Source of the DNA: Pontederia crassipes
Taxonomy: Eukaryota; Streptophyta; Magnoliopsida; Commelinales; Pontederiaceae
Reading direction: 5' to 3'
DNA: 64,000 nucleotides
Assembly: GCA_030549335.1 (NCBI GenBank)
Contig: JAUKPH010000026.1
Location: 2,542,001-2,606,000 of the forward strand
The notes under the pieces are model-generated. The model was not told the origin of the DNA. It worked only from the letters and a program-made list of their open reading frames with translations, and searched no databases. Both the position numbers and the translations under genes were made by a program. Shown piece after piece: positions 11,111 to 21,999 of this stretch (its first letter is position 1; every line of letters starts with the position of its first letter).

Positions 11111-11304
11111 AATACCGACGTTCGAAACCTTCATAAAATAAAATAATAGTATAATAAATTCCATAATTTATTTTTTTAGTTTTCGACGGTCTGGACCGTT
11201 AGAAGTTCCGACAGATTCCAATACGTCGCAAAATCCATCGCAAATTGCAAGAAATTCTTTCCATCGGAAATTGTCCGTCGAAAAATCTCAATTTTCTTGT
11301 AGTG

Positions 11305-12060
11305 AACTACTTCTTGGCTTGTAAGCATAATTTCATTATATTTGAATTTGCAACACAAAAGATATATCATTGAGATTTTTTTTATCTCAAAATGCTTTAT
11401 AAAAAATCTCTTGATTTCTTGAATGTGTTCACTCCCACCGAACTTATGACATATATAATTATGTGTTAAGTTTATCCCAAAACCAAATGAGATAATCACT
11501 TCATGAAAGTAATGATATCAACATCCATCTAATGTGGTGCAAAATTAAAATATGCTATCAAATACCTTGATAATACTAAAGAAGCCATTAGATGACACAT
11601 GAAAGAAGATTTCTAAAAATTAATGCCTTCTTTCCTAATAAACTTCTTTGGACAATGAAACAAAATCCTAAACATTATTGTCATTTATGAACTTTATTCA
11701 TTTATTCATGGCATCCATCCATTTTTGAGAATTAGAACTTTCATGACTTGATGGAGATTGATTGGATCATCTTTCATTATAGCAATATCAACTTGATGTT
11801 CTTGGAGAATATCGTGCGTACACTTCTTCTTTCTCTAATGGATCTTCTTAATGAAAAATATTTTTGAAGTTGTACAGTTTGTTTTTCTAGAGGGATCTTC
11901 AACATTATCTTAATCATAATTGACATTTTAAATATTAGAAATAAATTTCTAATGAATGTCAATCGTATCTATTGGAATTTTAATTGATTCCACCTTAAAG
12001 ATAATGTTCCTAATATTATCTCCTTCCTCAAACTTAACATATTCAAAGAACTGAGCATTC
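11305..12060 (-). pseudogene. Copia element 1 pol, reverse transcriptase part
   Basis: On the minus strand, in several frames, the text follows Copia RT: near 11770 a DDPINLHQVM stretch followed by a WMP-like segment, near 11650 FIRKEGINF (Copia KEGIDY), near 11540 QQMDV-like H-M-D-V, and near 11430 EIKRFFIKHFEIKKI (Copia QFLSKNFDMKD). Much is missing, so the RT was internally deleted before or after the CACTA insertion at 11304. Not functional. Confidence 0.65.
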
Positions 12061-12399
12061 TTATAAGTTATATCTTAAAAATTTCAAGGAAATCTCGATT
12101 ATAAACACAATGCATAGTACCTCTGAATACTTTTATAATGACACCCTTAGTTACTTATGCTATTAGATTACTCCTACTTTTCTATCTCCCTCATTTCATT
12201 AGGGTACTCTTATTAGTAATTCAGTGGGTTCGACAATCCTCGAAGTATAATTCAAAACCATGACTTTGAGAGTGATATTAATACTCTCTTGCCATGTCTT
12301 AAAATTTGTGTGATTATACATGAGAATGAACTTAATGCTCATGTTGGTATTACTAGCAAATGTGAAAACTGAACAGAGAACAAATCATAAATACGAAAT

Positions 12400-13040
12400 C
12401 AAGCCATAACAAAATTTAAGTGATGGACAAATTTCATCACAAGACGTCGGCACAATATTAATATTTAGTCTTTGTATAGAAATACTAATTTGTAAATGAT
12501 ATCTTCTTATGGTAACAAATTTGATAATAAAATAACAAACCAAATAATAAATTTTGCTTTGGGCCAATTTATTATTCACATGTAACACCAAATAATTATC
12601 ACTAATTGTTGCCACGATACAATAACAAAATATTAAGTATGGACAAACCCCATCACAAGACATCGGTACAACATTAGTATTTAATCTTTGGACAGAAATA
12701 CTAACTTATAAATAATATCTTTTTATGGTAACAAGTTGATAATAAAACAACACATCGAATAATAAATTTTCCTTTGGGCCAATTTATTACTCACATGTAA
12801 TGCCAAATAATTATCATAAGTTGTTGCCACGATATGATAACAAAATATAAGTATGGACAAAATCCCATCTCAAGACATCGACATAATATTAATATTTATT
12901 CTTCGAACAAAAATACTAACTTGTAAATGATATCTTCTCATGATAACAAATTGATAATAAAACAACACATCGAATAATAATTTTTCACATGTAATACTAG
13001 ATAATTATCACATGTTGTCATGATACTATATGAACCAATT
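12400..13040. repeat. 216-bp tandem repeats in the leader of Copia element 1
   Basis: Three units begin GACGTCGGCAC (12443), GACATCGGTAC (12659) and GACATCGACAT (12874), spacing 216 and 215 bp. Shared blocks include GATATCTTCT, GGGCCAATTTATTA, TTGTTGCCACGATA and GTATGGACAAA. They lie about 600 bp inside the primer binding site, in the untranslated leader. Leader tandem repeats are known in several plant LTR elements; function is not evident here. Confidence 0.85.
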
Positions 13041-13632
13041 CCAATATTAAGTCTCCTTTGGGCTGCTCAATATTTAATTAGTAATATGTAGATCACTATT
13101 TATATTTTGAACTAAATTAAATTACACAAAAGAGGCTACTTTACTAACATATTGTGCAATAATATTTATTTTAAAATATATATAATTATCCAATACTTAT
13201 TCTTCACCTTTTATTACAATAAGATAGTGATAAATCACAAATGAATTTCTAACTAATAATTATCCATACTTGGATGATTATTATATTTATGCATAATGTG
13301 TAAGATGATAATTTTTAAAAAATTATTCATCCATATCAACCAACAGATAATATAAGCATTCGTCCAATACATATTTAAGAAAGAAAAGAATGAACATTCT
13401 CATCTTGTACATGAAAAAGACTTAATGATAATTTGGATCTACTTATCATTATCCGTTCATCTAATATTAAAAGTGTAACACTTTTAATATAAAACTAAAT
13501 AAGCTAAAATGCATGAATCAACATGAATTGAGAAAATGAAGTTCTTGCATGAACATACGAAAAGAACGAAAGAAAAATAAAAAGTATATGTTCATACAAA
13601 AATTGATCTTTCCTAATGATTCAATCATGTAG

Positions 13633-13644
13633 GCTCTGATACCA
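13633..13644 (-). promoter_or_regulatory. Primer binding site of Copia element 1
   Basis: The minus strand reads TGGTATCAGAGC, the standard initiator methionine tRNA site of plant Copia elements. It starts three bases inside the LTR end. It shows that the element read leftwards from here starts at the LTR 13647-14417. Confidence 0.9.
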
Positions 13645-13646
13645 AT

Positions 13647-14417
13647 TGAAAGAATCATAATAGCAGAACTGGATCGGATCATAACGAATAATTAGGAAAC
13701 TTAATAAACTTAATGCGAAAACTTACAATCGTCCATCGCTCTCTTCAATCACGAACAAGTTATTCACGGCTTCTTAGTTTGCTTTTGCTTCTGACCTTGG
13801 CACTTCTTTTATAGGCTCTGGTATGTGAAAAATTCGTCCAGAATTAATTCCACATTTTCTCCTCAAAATATAGCCAATGGACTGGCCGACCGCATTCATG
13901 GCCCGGTCGACCGGACTATATGATCGTTGCACTGATTTCTCCAGTTACCGCAGCTAGTCGGTCGACCGAACTATCGACCGGTGCCTCAACCGGTACAATC
14001 TCGCGGATTTGATTTGTAGCCGTTGAGTTGATCGGTCGACCGTTGAATCGACCGGTATAGTCTCGCAGTTTTCATTTGAGCAGTTTATGCTTTGATCGGT
14101 CGACCGGTATCTCCGATCGATCGACCGGACTGTCTCGACCGGCCTTCATATCTTCGACCAGCAGGTTGACCGCTTTATACTATTTTGAGCATAACTTTTT
14201 GCACAGTTATCCAAATTAGATGATCTTGGAGTCTATGGAAAGCTAACATAATTCCACATTCATCCAAAACTAATAAAATCACTGTCAATTATTTAATCAA
14301 AGCGTAGTGCATAAAGTTATATCTTTTTTTAAACTTTTTTAGCATTTTACCTTTAATCATTCGAGGTTTGTATCATCAAAATATAATTTAATATGTCATT
14401 AAAACTTAGATCCAACA
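13647..14417 (-). mobile_element. Chimeric Copia LTR shared by two elements
   Basis: In plus orientation the repeat runs from TGAAAGAATC to TTAGATCCAACA. Its left 130 bp match the LTR at 7411-7889; its right 270 bp (from about 14150, CGGCCTTCATA...) match the LTR at 16843-17464. The middle is unmatched and full of CGGTCGACCG motifs. In element sense it has U3 of element 2 and R/U5 of element 1. It carries a primer site on its left for element 1 and a purine tract (AAAAGGAGGAGAT) on its right for element 2. A template-switch or recombination origin is inferred. Confidence 0.78.
13904..14106. repeat. Cluster of CGGTCGACCG palindromes
   Basis: The 10-bp palindrome CGGTCGACCG occurs exactly at 13904, 13959, 14033 and 14097. 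One-arm versions (ATCGACCGG, AACCGGTAC, GGCCGACCG) fill the gaps and extend to about 14160. It lies in the U3-side half of the chimeric LTR, where transcription-factor sites of an LTR promoter would be. A weak trace (CTCGACCGAAC, GATCGGCC) survives in the LTR at 16843. Confidence 0.85.
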
Positions 14418-15109
14418 ATCTCCTCCTTTTTGATGAAGACAAATCGAGAAATATGAAAAATATATAAATTGCGAAAAAAGTTGTAAAATTCTTGTAAAAA
14501 TAATTTTACTCCCTCTAATACATACCTTTCCTTACAATGGTAGATATTCACATAAATATTAATCACAAGGTACTCTTCATATAAAATGATATTCAGATCA
14601 TATTTCTCCTATACTTCTCCCCCTTTTGTTTCATCAAAAGGAATAATTTGTATATGAAGCATATGTAGCTCCCCCTTAATCAAATTTTTTTTTTTAAAAA
14701 ATTATTCTTCCCCCTTTTGTCATATAATAGACATGTAGAGAGTATTTCAACACAAGGATTTGAAAATATGACTCCCCCTGAATTTATGACTATTTTATAA
14801 TGATAAAATGAAGACAATTTGGTGAAATCCAAAAATATATTTATGAATCAAAATATGGCATAAAAATTTGATACAATAATGATATTCATAATATGTCAAA
14901 ATAAAGTTTTAAAGTTTTAATATGCTCCCCCTATCATTATGATCAATTTTCTTTTGTTCCTTTCTTCTCATTCAAAGAAATAGTCATTTTGAAAATTTTG
15001 AATGAAATTAAAAGAATAGGCCTAATCACATAAGAAATATAAGAATGCAATCAATGATACTTTTACTATAACCTTTGTGCCTTCACATTTTCACTTCCTC
15101 TTGTCCTTT

Positions 15110-16710
15110 GTATGTGAGACACACCTGAAAAACAATCAAGTGACTTTTGGTACCCAAATTTCTTTGGGTCCTATTTTGTTAGATGTTGTTCCTTTCGGAA
15201 CCCAAATCATGCCATTTTGTGAAGATTTTCTTACTTTGCATTGATATGCAAGATGGCCATTAAATTCACATGTAAAACATGTAATATGTGATTTTCTATA
15301 TGCATGATTAGATTTTCAATAAGAGTTTTCATGTCTAAAGTGTTTTTTAGGATTATTTTTTGTTACATGAGAAATAGCTATATTTTTCAAAGAGGCATTT
15401 TCCTTCTTTTTCTTTTTCTAAAGAGCATGCTAGTTTTATAATTTCACATGCATGTGTAATCTTCAAAGTTTCAATTTCATTTTTGAGATTTTCATTTTCC
15501 ATTTTTAATTTTTCAAACTCATTTTTCATAATGTGAAGATCATTCATCAAGGTTTCATTAGGAATTAGACATGCATCCCTTTCCTTATTCAAAATATCAA
15601 AGTCATCTTTTATAATATGAAAGTCATTCATCAATTTTTTATTCTTCTTTTTAAGAATAAGATATTTTTCAATTAAGAAAGAGAATTCCTTATGTACGTC
15701 AAAATTGATATTATCATCCTCATTATCATTGTCACTATTAGCACTAGAGCAATAAGAAGAGTTGGATGATACTTCATCATTATGTGCCATTAAGCATAGA
15801 TATGCATCCTCGTTGGACGAATTTGATGATTCACTTGATTCATCTTCACTTGAGTCATCATGTCTTTTCTTCTTTCTTCTATGAAATGTCTCTTCTTTGT
15901 GATTTTTGTATGATCTTCGGGTAGGCTTCACATTCTTTTATTTCTTTTTCATAATTTGAGATACTTATCGAGTTTTCTTAAGTATAGAGCGAGTCTCTTT
16001 TCGTCTACTTCTTCACTCGAGTCATCTTCACTTTTGCTTACTTTCAAAGTTAATGTCTTCTTTTTGGGAGCATTTGATTCTTCTTCTTCTTGGATTCCGA
16101 TCTCATAGGTTAGAAGTGAACCAATTAGATCGTCAAAATCCAATTTGTTCAAATCTTTTTCTTCGATCACCGTCCTTTTTGTATGTCAATGGGAGGAGAG
16201 AGGCCTGAGAATCTTTTTCACTTTTTGGAGATTAGTTCTAGGCTCGTCCAAAAAGGCTAAGCCATTCACAATATCATTATATCGAGCAACCATATCATTT
16301 ATAAATTCATTTTCATGCATTTTAAAGGAATCGTATTTATGATTCAAAATATTCAATCTGAATTCTTTAACTTTATCGGTTCCCTCATAAGTAGTGATGA
16401 GTTTGTTCCAAATCTCAGTTGCATTTTCACAATTTGAAATTCGATTAAAATCCGTTGAATCCAAAGCACAATAAAAGATATTCTTTGATTTCCAATTCAA
16501 TTTTGAAAAAATGTTCTGTCTTTCATCATGTTCGGAAAGTAAATTTTCATGTAAATAATAGCATTTTTCGATAATATCCCACATGTTTATATCAATAGAA
16601 CATATGTAGGTTTGGATCTGAATTTTCCAATATGCAAAGTTTGATGCATTTAAAAGGAGAGGACGACTAATTGATTGCCATTCGGCAAAAACAAATGCAC
16701 TTGATGTCAT
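15110..16710 (-). pseudogene. Copia/SIRE-like gag
   Basis: The frame starts MTSSAFVFAEWQSISRPLL at 16710 and continues with NFAYWKIQIQTYI, EIWNKLITTYEGTDKVKE and FINDMVARYNDIVNGL, a UBN2/DUF4219-type gag typical of SIRE-like Copia elements. A frame change near 16190 leads into LTYEIGIQEEE (16170-15949), then a Ser/Asp/Glu-rich segment and a Lys/Glu coiled coil (15931-15353). The zinc knuckle CFTCEFNGHLAYQC, then IWVPKG, lies near 15270-15180. No protease, integrase or RT follows before the tail at 14430, so the element is gag-only. Several frameshifts break it. Confidence 0.82.
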
Positions 16711-16824
16711 AGCTCATAAGATTGTTAAATCTAAAAAAAATGATTGAATCTTAAAAAATGATTAGATCTAAAATGATTAGATATGAAAACGAGAAGATTC
16801 ATAAGATCAAAATAAGAGCAACCC

Positions 16825-16836
16825 GCTCTGATACCA
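16825..16836 (-). promoter_or_regulatory. Primer binding site of Copia element 2
   Basis: The minus strand reads TGGTATCAGAGC, matching initiator methionine tRNA. It lies six bases from the LTR end at 16843 and 115 bp before the gag start at 16710. Confidence 0.9.
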
Positions 16837-16842
16837 ATTGTA

Positions 16843-17464
16843 TGATCCCAAAGGGCACCAAGAGGGGGGGGGTGAATTGGTGTTTAACCGAAAATATCGA
16901 TTTCACGAAATTTGTCGCGGAAGCATAAACCGATTCTTAAAAACTTTTGCAATTCATATTATAAACACAATATTAATGGGGAGAGAGAGTGAGAGAAATT
17001 AAACACGAAGACATGGATGGTTGTTGACGAGGTTCGACCACACCTTGGTCTACGTCTCCGCTCCGACTTCTCGACCTCGAGACCGCCGAAGATTCCACTA
17101 ATCACTTCCTTTGTTCCAAATGGGGCAAGGAAGAAAGCCCTTTACACAACTCGACCGAACTATTTTGATCGGCCTTCATAGCTTCGATCGGCAGATTGAC
17201 CGTCCTGCACTATTTTGAGCATAACTTTTTGCACAGTTATCCAAATTAAATGATCTTGGAGTCTATGGAAAGTTAACAGAATTCTCTACAATTGATGTGA
17301 ACATTCATTCAAAACTAATAAGATCAGTTCCAATTATTTAATCAAAGTGTAGTGCATAAAGTTATCTCTTTTTCTTTAAACTTTTATAGTATTTTATCTT
17401 TAATCATTCGAGATTTGTATCATCAAAATATAATTTAATATATCATTAAAACTTAGATCCAACA
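16843..17464 (-). mobile_element. 5' LTR of Copia/SIRE-like element 2
   Basis: Plus orientation runs from TGATCCCAAAGGGCACC to TTAGATCCAACA. The GGGCACCAAGAGGGGGGG stretch near one end is common in SIRE-type LTRs. The 270 bp nearest 17464 match 14150-14417, so the two are LTRs of one family at the U3 end but differ in R/U5. The gag in between reads leftwards, which makes this the 5' LTR. Confidence 0.82.
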
Positions 17465-18990
17465 GTATTGATGATCATCTATACACACGTTTAGATATGC
17501 TCAGTCGTAATTAGGTTAAAATATGAAGAATGATTGATATAAATGATTGATGTATTGCAAAGCCTAATGCACTTAAAGTTGAAGAATGTTTCACTCATCA
17601 ATGTTGAGAAGTAAAGTCCTGCACCTATGTATGTATTTCAAGGGACCTAAGCCCGCGAAGTAAAATCCTGCATTTGTGTATGTACTTCTTAGGGAACAAA
17701 ATCCCTTATCAGAAAGTGTGCATATTCTCTGGAATAAAGTCCCTCACTATTATAGTGTACGTATTCATTGGAATAAAGTCCCTCAATATTATAGTATGTG
17801 TAATCCTTGAAATAAAGTTCCTCACTATTATGATGTGTGTGTTCGTAAGGATGTGACCTAACTAGCTAATGTGATATGATTCTTTCAACTACGTTAAGAT
17901 CAAAGATGTTATAAAATAAAGTAAAAATGAAAGTGAAGTTTAACTTCAAAATATTTTATAACAAAGAAAGTTAAAGATGACAGATGAAATAAAGTTCTAC
18001 AATTATGTATGTACTTCAAGAGGACCTAAGCCTAGAAAGTAAAATTCTACTTCTATGTATGTACTTTTTAAAGAACAATGCCCCTCATCATAAAGTATGT
18101 GTATTCCTAAATATGACTAAGAATAAAGACCCTCACTATTATGATGTGTGTTCCTAAGTATGACTTATAATATGAAATGATAGTCAAGATGGTATGATGT
18201 GATAAAGATGAATGATGAAGATGACATATGAAGGATCACATAACAAAGAAAGAAAAGAAGAATGAAAGAAGATCCAAAGGGTTATAAAGTAACTCCGAAA
18301 AAATGTAAAGTATGAAGGATGTTAAGTAATAAATAAGGATCAATGAGTTATGAAGAAACTCCTAGAATGTACATGACAATGAATGTGACATGAAATTATG
18401 TATGTGATGAATGATACGAATGTATGTTTCTATTGCATGCTACTTGCACATGATGGATCCGAAGTAAAGCAGGTATGACATGATGTTTATGTTATATGAA
18501 TATTTTATGATGAATGAATGTAAGCAGTATTGTCATATAAGGTTCATGATATAGTTCATGGCATGCATGTTCATATGTTATTGTTATTACGATGATGATG
18601 CATCGCATGTTGTATCATGTGATAGGATATCATGACATGCATGATCTTTACATATTCTAATGATGAAATCCTGCACTCTAGATCCGTGCAGGTAACTATG
18701 ATTAAGTGTTGAATGACAGCTCAAGCTCATGACGAAGTGTTGCACATGCTTATGGTTAAATAAGTCCTAAGGTTCTAGATGAACAATGAGGCTAATGATG
18801 TAATGAAGAGTTTATGCATTTAATGTCTTGTGAAATATTAATCTATTAGAAAGTTTTTATTTATTATGATTTTCTTTAAATTATCAAGTCTTCTGCTATC
18901 AAATGATGTATGGTGAACGGGCTAACGGAACGAAATTACCCTAAATGCCCAAAACTTTTAGGGTGGATTTCGGATCGTGACATGGATACT
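17465..18990. repeat. LTR-like repeat, copy A
   Basis: From about 18280 to 18985 this region matches 23790-24060 plus 25770-26190 in order: TATAAAGTAACTC, GTACATG, GATATAGTTCA, GGCATG, GCTCAAGCTCATGAC, GTGTTGCAC, GGCTAATGATGTAA, TTTAATGT. It ends GGATCGTGACA, an end type seen in Ty3 LTRs. Inside 17690-17850 a 43-47 bp unit with AATAAAGTCCCTCACTATTA is repeated about four times, and again loosely at 18120-18160. No partner LTR with matching target duplication was found. Confidence 0.6.
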
Positions 18991-19706
18991 CAGGTAAAGC
19001 TTTACCATTTAGCCAATCACCTTGAAGGTCTCCCTTTTAGAGTTTATAAGCTCGATTGTGTCAAAGAAGGAGAAAACTCGTGATACTTGGAATGGGTTAG
19101 GCCATTTGGATTTAAATTTACTCGAGAAAAGTTTAAATATAGAGTCGAAGAGTAATACTAAATACCCAACATTGAAACTTTTGAGCTAGCTGATTGAGTC
19201 GTGCAATCTCTTAGTTTTATCCTTGAGTATGACGGCATTTCGGTATACCTTATTGCACAATTCATCCAGCTCGTTCATCTTCAACTTGCAATTTTCATCG
19301 GCTTCTTGAGATGAAAGTTTAAGTATACGATTGTCCAATATGCCTTGTATTGGATCTCAATTGGCAGGTGCAAGCTTTTTCGGATGGTATCCTGTATGGA
19401 GTAGCTCCTTGAGAAGTTTTGTAGGTTGTTCTGTATGCTCATAATGCTTCACAACTTTGAGCTCTAGTCTCTCTTGTATCAGGACACAACTCATTCAAGG
19501 ATAGCATTGATTTGCCTGTTTGAAACTTTTACTTGCTGCACGTCAAGCTCGTAGTGCGCGATGGTAGATTCCATATTTGGACAGAAGCCTTTTGAATTGT
19601 CTGTCCAATAAGTACTCCCTCCATCATTGATTATGATTCTTAGCATTACATATCTTGGGAAAATGATCTTCAAAAATAGATTTAGGACGTACCAAGAGTC
19701 ACACCT

Positions 19707-20930
19707 TGATGCATGCTCAATTCTACATATTATCTTCCACTTTAATAAGTTAAAATTAAAAGAGCATGCATCAATTTTCTAATATTTTTTGTGAAAATAT
19801 TATTTTCCTTTTTATTATGTGATTTTCATGGAATTTACTAGGCAAGAGAAGAAAACGGCTCGCATTCTAGTGATACGGGCCATGTTTATCCACGCGTCAA
19901 CCCTAATACGGACTGGGGAAAATCTGCCATGCGCTGATTAAAATAAACCGTTTCATGTCAACACGGGTCGTCCGATGATAACGTGAAGATTCCTATCGCG
20001 ATTCCAGAAGATAACATGACCCGTGTCATTAATGACACAGTCCATGTTAGTTATATTGGAGGATTCATCATGCCGAATCAGGAAAGTGTAATCACAGCAT
20101 TAACCAACATGACCCATGTCGTTAATGACACGGTCCGCGTTGAGCCCCGGATTTTGGTCACCGGTGACTATAAAATGACCCCCTTTCCACTCCATGGAGG
20201 CATCAAATGTTGAAGGAAAACATCCACATTCAAAAGGAGAGTCTTGTGTCTACTTTGTTTAGAGTCAAATTTTAGAGTTCTATTTTCTTGTTCATCTTTT
20301 GTACTATAATATTTGCATTATGATGCTTAACTCTCTAGCAATGGAGTGGTCTTTTTTATTGGTTTTACTTTGTTGAACTCCATTGTTATTTCAATGAAAG
20401 ATTGTTTCTTTTATTTGAATATGAATGTTGTGTTTTTCTTGTGAATCTAATCCGTTTCTAACATCTCATATCTCTCCCTTATTTACTCAGTGAGATTTAG
20501 AGGGGTGTGGACTTAGACTTACTCGGTTGAGGAGTCTTTGAGATGAATTGAATTACTTCATGTTTTATCCATAAATATTTGGAGAATGATTTGGTTGATT
20601 TTTTTTACAAATATTGAATCGATAAAATAGATAGGACATTTGGTTAGAGTCTTAATTTATATTTCAATTATTTTCATTAGATATGATTTTCTAATTTAAA
20701 TAACAGTGGAGGAACGCTGAGTAAAATCAACATTTCTCCTAATTGACATTTTCCCCTTCTTGGATCTACTTCTTATTCCTGTCTCTGATTATTTCTACAA
20801 TTCATTTCTCTTAAAAATTCACATCTAGTAAGAATAAGAGATAAAAGTCATGGTGGGATCGATATCTTTTTACTACTTGTGCGACCGGTACACTTGTCAT
20901 CTTTTCTATTATATAGAAAAATCCGCATCA
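19707..20930 (+). mobile_element. Solo LTR (Athila/Tat-like) with 5-bp target site duplication
   Basis: The 1224-bp sequence starts TGATGCATGCTC and ends AATCCGCATCA, flanked by CACCT at 19702-19706 and 20931-20935. The integrase reading of the surrounding element resumes on each side. Near the right end GTGGGATCGATAT and GTGCGACCGGTACACTTG resemble Athila-type LTR ends. It holds no coding sequence. The plus orientation is judged from these ends. A solo LTR forms by recombination between the two LTRs of a complete element. Confidence 0.88.
20010..20145. repeat. Duplicated palindromic motif inside the solo LTR
   Basis: AACATGACCCGTGTCATTAA with its continuation at 20014, and a diverged copy at about 20107, both centre on a TTAATGACAC palindrome (GTGTCATTAATGACAC, perfect in the first copy). 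GACCCGTG/CACGGTC-type words also recur nearby (GGGCCATG, CACGGGTCG). This could be a transcription-factor platform in the LTR. Confidence 0.6.
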
Positions 20931-21999
20931 CACCTAGTGGTCAAATAGTTTCGTCCCATTTTGACATATGGTCCATTGTGACCAATATTCATTTGTAATC
21001 GCCTGAGTTGGGAAATGGATACATGTAATCTACTCCCCATATATTGAAGATTCCGATTGTTTGAATTTCGAATTGCAGCATTATTTTTGTCTTGAAATGT
21101 TTCAGGTCCTTTGGCATCTATCACATGATGAAACAAATTGGTGAACATTTTTTTAATAGAGCAGGCCAAAAGAAATTGGCTTGCGTTATGCAAGTTGGAA
21201 TGCCCCCATGTCCTCCATACACAGGAGCGTGGCAGGAGTTACTAATGTCTAAGGTCAGCTCTTCTGGTATGCATTGTTTGAGTTGGTCGTCTACACATTC
21301 TTGGAAGAGATACGGTCCTTCCCAATAATATTTCTTGACCTCAGACAGAAACTTCATCTTCTGCTGATGAGTGAGACCATGTGGGAGGATGCCCTTAGCC
21401 AAGAAATTTTCGTAGTCAAACCAGGGGTAATCCTTTTTTAATCTAGAAAGTTAAAGTCATTGAGTAGAAGACCTTGTACCGGTGGACTTTCAGACTACGG
21501 GTCTTCATTTGCTTGAAGTATGGACAGGTGGTCGGGCACCGGATTCTTTGTTCCACTTCTGTCTCTAATTTCGAGATCAAATTCCTAGAGATGCTTCAAG
21601 TCATTTTCGAGCAACGTCAAGTGGTCGGTATCACGTATACGACTGCCAACTAGGTAAGGTCTGAATTTGTCCATCGTGTATAGGACTACCTGTTGCTCTT
21701 TTCCTGTAGTTGCGTAGTTTTGCTATGTCAAGTCGAGGACTTTGTTCGTGTAATGTATGGCATGAATCAATTTATCTCTTTTCTATACCAGCACTGCCCC
21801 TACTACAAAGTCACAGGCTTCACACATCACTTCAAAAGGTAGGGACCAGTTCGGGCTTGCATCACTGGAGCTATGATCAAGGCCTTCTTGATATGATTGA
21901 AGGTGTTCAGGCATTCTTGGTCAAAACAAAAAATTTGGGTCATGGCTTGAAGAAAGTTTCTAAGTGAAGTTTTATAGGCTCGACGACTAATCCTATTCA

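Larger units (their letters stand above)
9031..11304. mobile_element. Non-autonomous CACTA (En/Spm) transposon
   Basis: The 2274-bp insert starts CACTACAAGAAAA and ends TTTTCTTGTAGTG, perfect 13-bp terminal inverted repeats with the CACTA signature, flanked by the 3-bp duplication AAC (9028-9030 and 11305-11307). Subterminal zones are crowded with GACGGT/ACCGTC-type motifs in both orientations, as CACTA transposase-binding regions usually are. No transposase frame is present; the core is low-complexity GC-rich sequence. It sits inside the reverse transcriptase part of Copia element 1, which reads on both sides, so it arrived later. Confidence 0.93.
18990..21990 (-). pseudogene. Athila-like Ty3/Gypsy pol (RNase H to integrase), split by a solo LTR
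   Basis: The minus strand gives RNase H near 21600 (LKHL-EFDLEIRDRSGTKN), then the linker NFLAKGILPHGLTHQQ and an integrase zinc-finger region (21402-21121) with SNSCHAPVYGGHGG and NFFWPALLKKCSPICF. The integrase core follows after a frameshift: IWGVDYMYPFPNSGDYK and MDHMSKW near 20990. It continues beyond the solo LTR with LFLKIIFPRYVMLRIIIND and QQVKVSNRQINAILE (19673-19491), and an integrase C-terminal piece to about 18990. Stops and shifts are frequent. LTRs of this element are not clearly present. Confidence 0.8.

Noticed and set aside
12400..13040. CRISPR-like array
   Set aside because: Units are 216 bp long and contiguous, with no short repeat/spacer pattern, in a plant retroelement leader.
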